DNA from: Antilocapra americana
Lineage: Eukaryota; Chordata; Mammalia; Artiodactyla; Antilocapridae
DNA length: 64,000 nt
NCBI GenBank assembly: GCA_007570785.1
Contig: ML660201.1
Location: 31,681,840 to 31,745,839 of the forward strand
Direction: 5' to 3'
Shown here: positions 33,636 to 45,200 of the stretch, piece by piece
How the letters are laid out: every line of letters starts with the position of its first letter
Numbering within the stretch: position 1 is the first letter of the stretch
Translations under genes and position numbers: made by a program
The notes under the pieces: generated by a model
The model's database searches: none
What the model was told of the DNA's origin: nothing
Seen by the model: only the letters and a program-made list of their open reading frames with translations

Positions 33636-35070
33636 GCTTTGTCTACCTCGGCTCTCATGGCGTCTGCAGGAAAGAGAGGCAGGTGAGGCCGCTAGGGGGC
33701 CTGGCTTCGGGCATCACTGATTTGTACATAGTTCTCACCTCCACGTGGAGCGGCAAGAGTCTGAAAGGACCTGCGGCGGAATCACAGAAATGCAAGAGGC
33801 TAGCGTGTACAAAAGGTAGAGAAGTATTTGGTACCCTTGTACATAAGAGTTCTCAGAGATGCCATATATATTATATATATCTTTTACAGAGGCTATTTTA
33901 ATCTTTAGTGCATGGTTAACAGAAACAAAAATCGTACAATGTTGACAATATTATTTTTCATACCTGGTTGCTGTTTAATTTTGAAGGGGGGGATAGTTCT
34001 GGTGCCTTAATGCATGGATGGAGTTCCTTGAAGCTACAAACCACATCTGTTCACAGGAGGTTTTGGTAGGTGGGTGGAAAGGAGGAGCTCGGGCTTGGTA
34101 CGGACCCTGGGGTGCTTTACCGCCAGAGGCTGTCTCTGCAGCGGAGGTGCCTTCCTGTCGGGTTGCTTGTGTGTGGACAGCGCTGCGGGGAGCTCCCCGT
34201 GGAGCCGGACGTCCCGTTCCTTCACGGGGAAGGCCTTCTCGGAGGTTCCAGTTCTTTCTCTAGCAGCTGGAATACAGGTTGTTAATCCACCACAAGCCAT
34301 CGGTTCCAACAGTTAGGATGCCTGCCTGCCTGCCTTCTGTGAGAAAGGCAAATGTGGTCTGGTCAGGATCACTCAACAGTCGTTTGAGGCTTTTTAATAA
34401 GATAGAGGCTGCTGGTGTTGGTACCTGTGGATTTTTCAATAGTGATGTTGGTGTAGTTCTGCCGATATATTTAATATGACATTGGCCTTAGGGGAGAAAA
34501 GAAACCCGAGTCCTCACTGTTCAGGACTCGTATGTCTCTGCTGAGGATCCAGAGCAGGCCTGGCCGTGTCCTTCCCTCGCCCAGATGGCCCCGGGCTTGG
34601 ACTCTCAGAGATCAGCCCTCGTCCTGGGTTTTGGTATTTTTGCACTTTTTTTGAGACCTGTTGCTAACCATCTTGTGAGTGCCAATGTGTATTTCAGGAA
34701 AAATTACATTGAAACAAGGTCCTTAAAAATCTCAGAAAGCCAAGTTCCTTCAGCCAAAAAGCTGAAGGGGGACGTATTGATGGAATGGCTACTTACCTGT
34801 GTTAAATTTCACTGTCAGGTGTCACCACTGTTCCAAAAGGTAAGCACATCTAGATTCTGTTCTCAACAGTTAACTGATTGTTACTTCCACAAAATATGTG
34901 AATTTGCTGCTTCTGAGAGGCAATGTGAAAGAGGAAGTATTACTTTTATGTACAAAGTTATTTATTTATAGAAATTTTGGTACAATGTACATTGAAAAAC
35001 ATGTAAAATATTGAAGTGTCTAACAAATGGCATTGAAGTGTCTTTAATAAAGGTTCATTTATAACATGTT
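33636..35070 (+). other. LRIG1: LRIG1 3' untranslated region
   Basis: About 1.43 kb from the stop to just past an AATAAA hexamer. It is free of ruminant SINEs. It carries two Pumilio-type TGTACATA sites (33723-33730 and 33838-33845), an AU-rich nonamer TTATTTATT (34958-34966) and a duplicated attgaagtgtct just before the poly(A) signal. The cleavage point is inferred. Confidence 0.85.
35046..35051 (+). terminator. LRIG1: LRIG1 polyadenylation signal
   Basis: Canonical AATAAA, followed about 20 bases later by a GT/T-rich region (gtgtgtgg…ggttgttttt), the usual downstream element layout. Confidence 0.85.
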
Positions 35071-35854
35071 AAGTGTGTGGCGGGTTGTTTTTATACCTAC
35101 ATTAACCAGTCATGCTTCATCCTGTTTAATTCCAGAGACTGCCTTTGTAAGGGAGTCATCCTACCTTAATTACGCTTTTACTTTTCGAAAAGGAAAAAGT
35201 CAAAGCAGGACTATATAGTGTTGTTCCAGAGAAGACATGACAGCACTAGATTCCTAAGATTTCTCTCTGAATTTTTCTAACACCTGGAGCTTATTAGTCA
35301 AGCTCCAGAATGGTGACCTTCTCACTTCATCTCTTCCATTTCCAGTGTTGAGCTTAAAATTCCTAACAGTGAGCCTTACACTGATTAGGAAGGATGAAAC
35401 CACCCTGTTTCCAAAGCCAGCCCCGGCCCTTGCTTTGAGTGTGAAATAGGGACAGAGGTCAGTGACGGCTCACCTAGTCACTGAGCCGAGACTGGGTTCT
35501 CTCTCACCAGACACCACATGAGCAGCTGGACGCCTCTCTGTAAAAGAATACAAGTGTGTTTTTATAGGTGAAACCTGGTGGTCATTAAGACCAGCAGCTT
35601 GGCTACCCAGCAAGGATGCTTGCTGTGCGCCTGTAGTTCATTCTTTTTACACAAAGCTGTAAACTGATGCAACTGGAATTAACCCAGGGGAAAAACCCAC
35701 CCACATCCCCAACTTTTTCCATAAGTCTCCTTCTAGCCATTCTTTTCTTTTAAAATTGTAACCATCCCTGCCTTTGGCTGACTCCACGATCAGGTGGCAG
35801 GAAATGAAAGATCAGATACAGATCAAATGAAAGCTCTGAAAGGGCCTGGACTCA
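35071..35854. other. intergenic gap between convergent LRIG1 and SLC25A26
   Basis: About 0.8 kb of unique sequence with no recognised repeat or open frame. The short distance means read-through of either poly(A) site would produce antisense overlap with the other gene. Confidence 0.8.
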
Positions 35855-36119
35855 GCATTACCATGCTTATTTATTAAGGGGTTCTGAGAAAAAAATTGTT
35901 CAAAGTACCACTGTGGCCATCAGCTTCTTTCTCAACTCTGGCGAACGAGCCGATGACGTCAGCCAGCCTGCAGCGCGGAAGACATCCTACATGTTGTAAC
36001 CCAAGCGGGACTGGACTTCCGCACTGCATCTCGTTGTTCAGATGGCTGGACACCTGCTCACTGGAAGGGAAACACTTCTCATAGCAGGATCCTTTCCTGA
36101 AGGCAGCGCCGTCTCTGAT
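35855..36119 (-). other. SLC25A26: SLC25A26 3' untranslated region (inferred)
   Basis: About 265 bases from the stop codon to shortly beyond the minus-strand AATAAA. No repeats. The end is inferred from the hexamer only. Confidence 0.65.
35870..35875 (-). terminator. SLC25A26: SLC25A26 polyadenylation signal (candidate)
   Basis: The plus strand reads tttatt, i.e. AATAAA on the minus strand, about 245 bases beyond the SLC25A26 stop and within ttaataaataagc. It is the first hexamer I found after the stop; the cleavage site is inferred at about 35855. Confidence 0.7.
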
Positions 36120-36237
36120 TCAGGGGCTCTCTCTGCCAAGTTCCAACAGAAAGCTGCGAGTTTGGTCATAAGCACCAAGAAAGATGAAACCTCCCAGACT
36201 GATGGCTGCCACTCGAGGGAAGACACCTGCAAACAAT
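36120..36237 (-). CDS. SLC25A26: SLC25A26 last coding exon with stop
   Basis: Minus strand: acceptor cccccag, then A completing a Gly codon, then [20 protein letters not shown] and [18 protein letters not shown] with TGA at 36122-36120. Contains transmembrane helix 6 of the carrier. The 3' UTR continues to about 35855. Confidence 0.96.
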
Positions 36238-39200
36238 CTGGGGGGAGGCAAGAGGGAAGATTTTTTAAAATTGTGTGTAAAAAAGGTTAAATTCCAACAC
36301 CCACGGCTTGCTCAACTTAACACACCACGCTCATTAAACTCCACGCAGCACTTCAGATGTGTGTGCTTCCTTTTAGAATGGCGCTCACATTCCCGAGGAG
36401 ACTTGCTAAAGCTGGAGCCCAGCTGCTTGTTGGCTGAAGTGGCCGAAAAGCAAACAGAGCTTACTTGTGAGCACCCACCGCCAAGTCCAGCACTTAGTCC
36501 AAACTAACTCGATCCCCACACGAGTTCTGTTAACAGCTTTCAAACCATTTCTGTCTTCGAGAGACAGTGAAATGGACTTTTTAATAAAGTTGTCAATGAG
36601 CTGACTCCTGTGGAAGGCTGGAGCCCCCCTACACCTTAAACCTGAAGTGGGCCCTGGGTGTTTCAGGAGATTTCCAACAACCCTCCTGCTCCTCCCAGTG
36701 ACTCACTTGGTCCCATTTTGACCTTAAAAGCCCACAAATGTGATGCCACTTGGGGAATCCAATCTCCATGGATCCCGTTTTCTTTATCCTCTGTGAAGGG
36801 CTAGACAGATGCGTTGTTCCAGCTGGGAGGGGAACAGCACCTCACTATGGTTTTGTCCCCAAGCACTAGAGAAGGCCAGTCACCATCAAAGTTGCAACTT
36901 TGGAATAAGCAAAGAAATGCAAAGTAAAAGAACAATGTTACTGGGGTTGTAAATTGGGCAAGCGTTGTTTAATACACTCCCAGAGCGATGCACAGTTATT
37001 TGTTCAAAGATGGTCATCGTGGTTAAACAAAAACTGCAAAGAACCCACTCTCGGATTACAGATTCTGATACAGGAGACAAACCAGGGAGATTCTGCAATG
37101 GGAAAATAAGGTCGTCCACAGGGACTCACACAGAAGACAGACAAAATGGGTTCTAAAACAAGTCCCAGAGCAGTATAATATGACTGCATGTTGGACAAAC
37201 ATAGCTGACACGTGTCCTCAACTTTCTGTGGAGACTTTCCTTGCCTATGTGTCTGTAATAATTGAACCTTTTTACCGACAGTATTACTTGTGTAAGCAGA
37301 AAACAAAATTACCACGTCAGAACTAGTGAATTCACTACTAAAAATACTTTGGGTCAGATCTAGGGAGGAAAGCTGAAAATACATACATTATGCCAACAGA
37401 AGCCTGGGGTAGCCTTGACAGTCTGGGAAACCTCCATGCTCAGCTATAAAGGGAGACTCGCCAAGACCCAGACAGGAAGGAGACTTCAGGAAGGCAGCCT
37501 AGTTCATGGCCGCCCAGCTACCTCCTCTCAACTGCCAGGAGAGGCCAGCTCCTCGCTCCTCAGACAACCCCACCATGTAGCCCTCAGCACTTCTGAGGAA
37601 AACGGACTCGAGAGGACTTCTGGGGGTCAGTGGTTTAGTTAGCTGAGAATTTAAATCATCAACTAAAATGATACCCAAAATGAGAACCTCTTTTTCTTGT
37701 CCACGTGAAAATTCTACAGAAGATGAAAACAAATTTGTAAGGAAAAAGCTGTGCAGCGCAGCACTGCAAACTTTCTATATGAGGTGTCCCTAAATTTCGG
37801 CGTTGAGGCCCCTATGTCCTGATCTGGAAAACCGCTTCACCTCCCATCCCCAACCCTACAAAGACAAGTGCTGGCAGGGAGGTCAGCAGGGGCTGAGCTG
37901 TGGAAACCGCATTTGCCACAGAATCCTCCCTCCCTGACTTGTTTCCACAGCACATGTCTCATTCCGCTCCCACCGCTAATGAGCTCAGCTCTCCACACTA
38001 GGGGCAGACGGAAGCAGCTTATGGCTTCCCTAGATGACAACCGAGTCTGTTAACATCATTACAGCCTTAATGTAATCTGTCCAGTGAGCACCCCAACCAG
38101 ACTCAGACACAGACTGGAGCAGAGCGGAGCCTCGCTGGAGGGACTGCACGCAGGAGAGACGACACACTGGGCACCACGCAAGGGACCAGGGGCAGCGGCG
38201 GTGAGCACGGCAAGGGCACAGGAGAGAAAAACAGAAGGCCAGGTGACGAGCTGGAGTACGGAGCAACGCAGGATGAAGAGGCCTCCCATCCGCTTTCGGC
38301 CCACTGGGCTGGATGAGCGTGTGGTATTTTTATTTGAGAAACCAACTTGCCAGAGGGCACATCTCCCAAATCTGTGCCAGAACATGGTTTCTCCCCACCC
38401 TCCCCTCAAGTGATCCAAGCGCGTCAGTGCTTTAATGGATGCCAGGAGCTCAGCACCACCCCTGAGCTGGGGGTGGAGGTCTGTGTGTACACGAGGCACA
38501 AGGCTGTACCTGCAAGGTGACTGGGACCCTCTGCAAATCCGGCAGGCATGTTCCAGGACCACCAGGAGCCCCCGGGGACTCTGCGTGGAGGACGGACAGA
38601 GGCAGCAGCACGAGCCTAGGCCCACTGCTCAGAACAGCTGCCCACGAGGGCAAGGGCATTTGTTTCTTTGCCTTTTGTTACAGTTCCCTTGTCAGATTAC
38701 TTGTCTCTTATCACATTAATGAGAAGCTAATGAACACTCTGCCAAGGACCACACTGGGCATACCAATGGGAGCCCAAGACGCAAGAAGCTTCTGGAAGAT
38801 GAGATCCCTTCACAGGGCGGACAGCAGGGACAGGCCCTCTGCGTGACGATGACACCCTGTCTCTGCCTGCGATTCTGGCGTGGCCCCACTAGGGCGCACC
38901 CAGTGACACCACCACCAGGACAGGGAAGGTTAAGTTTTGATCATCTCAGGGAAATCCCACCTCCTCAAGCTTCTGGTAGCACAGTCCTGCCAACAAGGCC
39001 ACCCCCACACATCACCACCTTCCTGAAAAAGGCAGGCAGGCTACAGCCCCACTCAGACTCCACAGGGCTAAGGTCTAGGGCAGAGGTTTGACCAATAGTT
39101 GCCAGAGACGCTTAAGAATGATATCAAAACAAATGAGTAAAATTCAGCAGTCTGACACGATGACCTAAAAAAGCTACTGCATGCAACACCTCTGTATGGC

Positions 39201-42200
39201 CCAGTCACTATTTGAAACCCTAAGAATCTTTGCAGGACTACTTCATAGCTCTTTTCTCCCCCCAGCACCATTTCTTTCTTCAAGAGGAACTAACATCAAA
39301 ATTGATGTGCCTCAACTATGAGCAACCAGATTCCTACTTCCTCACCATCCATTAGCCATGAGTCACTGACTCAGGACAGACAAGCTACCACCCTGCCCTG
39401 CCAGGCTTGCCCACTCCTCTCTGGTGAACCCAGCCCTTGTCTCCATTCCCTGTGTCCTGCAGGCACATAGCATCCACTGAGGTGGCACATTCAGTGAAAC
39501 TACACACCGTTGGCTACTTTGAATAGAGGGTGGGGCTATTCTGCAAAATACCCTCGCCTGGACCTGGCTGACCTGCACCAGGTTCTCCAGACTGCCAACG
39601 AGCTGCAATAAAACCTGCCAAACAGACACAAAACCAGTCACGTAACTGACGGACACAGCTCTGGGACGAGGTGGTGGCACTACTGTGGCTGGGCTGTCTC
39701 ATACCAGCCTTGTCACTAGGCTCCCTTCAACCTTCCCTGAAAGGAGGCTGGCCTCTCAGGAAAATCCCTGGAGATGATTCCAGAGAGAATCATGATTTCA
39801 CCCATCTGTACCAGATCCCAACCTTTAGACAGCTTTGGTGCTTAGTCGCTAGGTCGTGTCCCATGGACTATAGCCTGCCAGGCTCCTCTGTGCATGGGAT
39901 TTCCCAGGCAAAAACACTGGAGTGAGTAGCCATTTGCTTCTCCAGAGGATCTTCCTAACTCAGGGATCAAGCCTGTGTCTCCTGCATTGCAGGCAGATTC
40001 TTTACTGCTGAGCTACCAAGGAAGCGCCTGGACAGGTCTACTTGTAAAAACAATATTGAAATAGCATTTTTAAGAGAGCTTTGGCGGACACTATGCTCGA
40101 GTATGAAGCACCTGGCTGATGACACAAAGCTGTGGGCTTCAAGGGAGGTGTCACTGTGCTATGTGGAAGGTGATAACTAATAACAGCTCAAAGTGTCCCA
40201 AACCACAAATGCTTTCTTCTAACAAGGCTGCCTTCGTCACTCGGGTCCTGCCTTAAACAAGTGGACGCTGGCTTCCTCAGTGCTGCAGCCCAGAACCCGG
40301 CAGGGGCCATGCACATGGACGTCACCGGACATCAAGACGGGACGCACCCGGCTGCAACAGCGTGCCAGCGCGACTGTGCAGCAACACCTCACATGCGCAA
40401 CGTCAGACATAATGTCCTCTGTGATCAGGATGAGTGGAAGGAAGAAGGGTGGGTGCGCCTGACACTGGGCTAGGGGAGGAGGAAGCGGGTGGAGAGGCCT
40501 CCCCTCCTGGCCTTACCCCGACAGCCCCTGTGTCCGCCAAACCGCGTGCAGGGCAGAGAGGATGTTCCCACTCGCGGTGCTGGAACCAGCCTGCAAGGAA
40601 AGACAAGGTGAAGGCATCATCTCACAAAATTCCCCAACCCACTTAGAGCTGGCTCCCCGACACCCTCACCTAGGACAGTTTCAGGCAGACTGGGGTCCCT
40701 AGGCAATCAGCTCCCCGGCTCTCACTGGACTCGAAGCCCTCACATCCAAAGCTGCCAGCAAGCACTGATCTCACCCAAATCCCACCCGAAGCAGCTTTTC
40801 TAGGTGAGTTCTCTCACTGTCAACGGATGAACAGAGCTTCCCCAGACAATTCACATACAACTACTAAGCAGGAAAAAGATGGGAAGCAGTCTAATTGATC
40901 TGAGAAGGATAGGGAGCAATCAGTATAATGGGATTATGAAATTCCTCTAAGTGGCTAATGCACACACTTAATAAAGAACACTGCGTTCAGCTTAAAACTG
41001 GCTTTGCCCTCTCAAGCTTCATACTGGGGTTCTGTCTTTACTTCTTCCACTTTTCCACAAGGGCATGACCTTTCAGAGTCATCCTTTTGGTTCAGGTATG
41101 TTCCGTGGACTTCTCTGAAGTCTTGATGCAGTTTTTTAAAGATGATTTTTCTTCATGGCATCTGTTAACAGTTCTGAAAACTGTCCTAATTCATCTGGTG
41201 AAAGCTTAATAAACATGATCTAAGTTCAGAGCCTCATACTTGCTGCCTGGCGGGAAGCAGCCAACTCCCTGAGCCTCAGGACTGTCACCAGTAAAAAATG
41301 GAGTTTCTGAAAACAGTATTACGAACCAGAGGCCCTACCAGCCCTACCTGTTCACATAATATAGAGGAAAATGATATAAAAAAGACAGCCATCACAGCAA
41401 TTCCTGTGGATAGTGCTTTGTCCAAAGGCAGTTCCATTCATGACGCAACAGGCAGCATAAGGCTGCTAATTCACAGGTCCCATGCCACCTTTGTTCACTG
41501 TATATACATGTAAGCCCTGGCCCTAATGGAGACAAGCATCTGGTGTGTCTCCGATATGTTATTTTAAAACTTACCTTTGCCAACATGATTCTTGTTTTGA
41601 CCACGTCCAGAGGCGTGGTGACTGCAGCTGCAAAGCCACCTGTGTACATAGAAACACGCAACACACAAGTGAGGCATTGTTTACCATGCTACATGGCATT
41701 TTATCATTTTTATTCTAGAATTCCTTGTAACTCTGCCAAAAATACTTCTTTATCATTATATCCACTTGACTGATTCAAGAATAGGAAGCACACATGCAAA
41801 ATCTTTACCCACATGCCCTGCTGCTTGGCGGTGGTGTCTGTGTATCAAAGAGGTAACGGGACGTTTTATAGGCTCAAGTTTAAGAAAAGCCCCACAATGT
41901 ATCTCGCTCTCCTGTGGAGCCGCACACAAACCTCCGTGTGTACATGGGGGTGTCTGTGGTCAGACCCCGCCCCGTCTCAGAGGCGCTGCTGCACCCGTGA
42001 GCCTCAGGGGGTCCGTGCCTCCCACGGGCCTATGTTCTCTAACCGGACTCCAAAAGGCTACTACGGTCTCTGCTCCGAGGCAGAACTGGCAAAGAGAAAC
42101 ATGCGTATTGCTGGGGGGACTTCTGCTGCACATGGCTGGGTTCTTAACGGTTCAGAGTACGCTTTTCTGCATTTCCAGACTTCTGATCAGCAGCACAGCT

Positions 42201-45200
42201 AGAATAACAAGATTTCTAAACTCGTTTCTTGTTAGAGTCAGTCTTGATTCAAGCCCGAGTTCTTCGTTACGGCTCTGTCCTCTTTATTTAAATTCCGTGA
42301 TGGCCAAATGGATCTTTAAAAAGAATCCACACATTTTAAAGGGGTCTGTATGTACAGACAGAGGAACTGAAGACTTATTCTTTTTTTTTTTTTTAAAGAG
42401 AAATCACAGTGTCTGGTATCAATATTTCATTCAATATGATACAAAGAGATATCGCAGACCTCCCAAAGTCCCAAAAGAGACTGAAACAGTAAGCCCAAAA
42501 GGGTCTTCTAAAGATCTAGCTTCTGTGACCCACAGTGAAACTGGACAGTTTTCTAAGAGCCGAACACAACACGTGTGTGAAGGAAGCTCCAGAAACAGCA
42601 GCCTCTCCCTCCAAGTTCTGGGTTGTGTGGACAAGGAAGTCATTTGATCTCTGCCAAATATCTTTCAAAATATGTTGCTGAAATAAGATCATTAAACTGA
42701 ACCTCCTCCATTTGGTAACATTATGTTATTTATTATGATGCGGACTTCTTGAAAGATATACCAAGAAGGGCGCCAATCTTAGGGCTGAAGAGTAAAACCA
42801 GAAACATGTATACTAGGTTCCCTTTTATTTTAGCCACCTCTGAGTTATGAATGTGAAACATTTTCCTCCCAATTCAAAAGTTGCCTGAAATTCAGAAACC
42901 TGCTAAACTCCAAGTATTTTTAAAATTTCATGGACTCAATCCTCAAACACTACTCTCTTTTTTAAATCACTTAACCATTTACTCTCCCTTTGATGCTCAA
43001 AGTCACATGTACCTTGGCTCCAAAAGTAGTACTGTTTCATTACACAATGACTTTGATACAGGAATAAGACAAACACAAATTTGTCCAGTTGTTTAAATTC
43101 CTAAGTGCATAACCATTTTCCTATTTGAAAATGTTTCAAACTGACCTAAACCAACTAAAAAGGCTTAAAAATTGACAAGGACATCATCAGTCCCCCATCT
43201 GACCACTCAAGCTCTCACCAATCACCCATGTTGAAAAGTATTTGTCGTCTACTAAATTTGGATACTGTAAATCGAATTTATTTTGGCCATTAGTGGAGTT
43301 CACCATTCCTTTACTGTAGGTGCCTGCCAATATTCTCCCAGTGATTTGTTTCCTGAAAGTAATATGAAGGAAAGTGAGACAGAAACACATATGCTGAAAT
43401 AGGTCCTAATTTTACTACCATGGAGGAAACTTTATTTTATGAAAGTTATTAATGTCAATTTAAATGTCTTCAAATATCAAAGACTGCTTTAATTCACAGA
43501 CCTCACAGTGTTTTTTTTATGAGGCTGTAAGAAGGACTTGTGAAGATCATGTAATAGAATAACCGGTCATAATGGGGAGGGAGCAGGGGAGCTGTATTTT
43601 CAGTTAAAATGCAGTTATTTTCTACATTTCACTTAAGGGAACTGTAAACCTCTAGTAAAAAATACAAGGAACACGCTAACGTATTAGGCAGGAAATAATT
43701 ATTTGGTATAGCAACTGCAGGCTACTTTAGTGTTCAAATCACATGTGAAACAATTTTCTATGTGTTCCACTAGAGATAGGTTTGTACTTAATGTTAGGCT
43801 AACTGCTTCCAAGAACCAGATTCGGGGGAAATTAGATGTTTACAGTGAAACAACATCTTACCTGTCCTCAGGGTTCTCTCCCCTCCAGACAAAGGGGCCA
43901 CCTGCCTACAGTAAGTCTGGAGCTGTCACCCCCAACATCTGCTGGGAGTGTGAGGCGGGGGACAGCAGTCGGGTGCTGCCACACACTGTCCCCCAGCGCA
44001 CTAGGTGGAAGCAGGAAGAGCTGCTCCAGCGGAGAGCCCCAAACAAACGGGGCTTCCCCAACAACAATGGCCACAAACGTCTCTCCATTTAAGACGGTAT
44101 CGAGCGGGCCCTGTCATTTGTTACTCAGATAGTCCTTCACCTTGTTATAGAATTTCAAGCCATGGCTTTCTTTCCTTCTCCCAGAGACTGTAAGTGTTCA
44201 TTACAGGAAATGAATCAAAGAACATTAGAATAGCAAATATCACTATACAGCAGATGTCATAATTACGCAGAATGAATGATGGTTTTATGTTTAGGAGTTA
44301 ACTTGAAGTGAGGACGCTGGCAACAGTTCCAAAGTTCATTTTTTTCCCCCTAATTTAACCCCTGACCAGAGGCCAAGGGAATTTCTGGGCATGACAAGCC
44401 ATCAACACCTCCAATCTCAAGGGACATTTTTGGATATTTGTGCCAAGTGGTTCATAAAGCAAGCATGGGCACCAAACAGCGCCAGGGATGACCAGAGAGC
44501 ACTTTGCCTGCGATAATTTAATCAGCTTAAACTTGGAGAAGCACACAGGGATGAGAAATAAGATTTCTGCTTTAAGGGCAAGTCTTAGCAGTGCCTTTAC
44601 GGCCACGTGAGGCGGAAACGTCTCCAAGCGGAGCAGCTAGGCACGCCAGGTCTTCTGGGCTGCCCATGAGACAGGCATGAGTCCTGTCTCTGTACTGTGT
44701 GGTACACAATCTTGCAGCAAACTCTTACAGAACATCACTTTTCCACAATGTGACGTATTTTCGAATTATGCTTAACTTTTAGAAAGTTTTTTACACAGTA
44801 ACCTTGTTCCTCAGGGTCAATATTTGTACCAACTAAAATTTCAAAACAGAATGTAAACAAGAAACCCATTTAATTTTGTCTTCCGTTAAAGACATGTACA
44901 TGTACATCTACTAAAAACTTTCTGCAGACCTTGGACAAATTCCTATCAGATGTCAGCTGAAAAAAGTAAAATAATTGTCTTGGAGGAGCTTTTCAATCTA
45001 TACCCTAGTGGAGGCAACGAGTAGCTATACGAAATTTATTAATGTGTTTTTCCCCCCATGCAATTAAGAATATAAATTACTATGAAGATGACAACTTTTC
45101 ATTTCCTGGGTGTTAGCTGTTTTTAGTGAAATAGTAGTAATTCCTTAAATGTACTTCTACAGATTACCAAATACACACTATGCAGGGGCTTCCCAGGTGG

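Noticed and set aside
41766..42647. 293-codon plus-strand open frame in the SLC25A26 intron
   Set aside because: No recognisable domain, low-complexity run from a poly-T tract in the middle, and no splice or promoter context. Treated as chance.
44355..44627. 90-codon minus-strand open frame considered as an extra SLC25A26 exon
   Set aside because: No carrier motif or match to the human protein, and the neighbouring exons already join exactly in frame without it.
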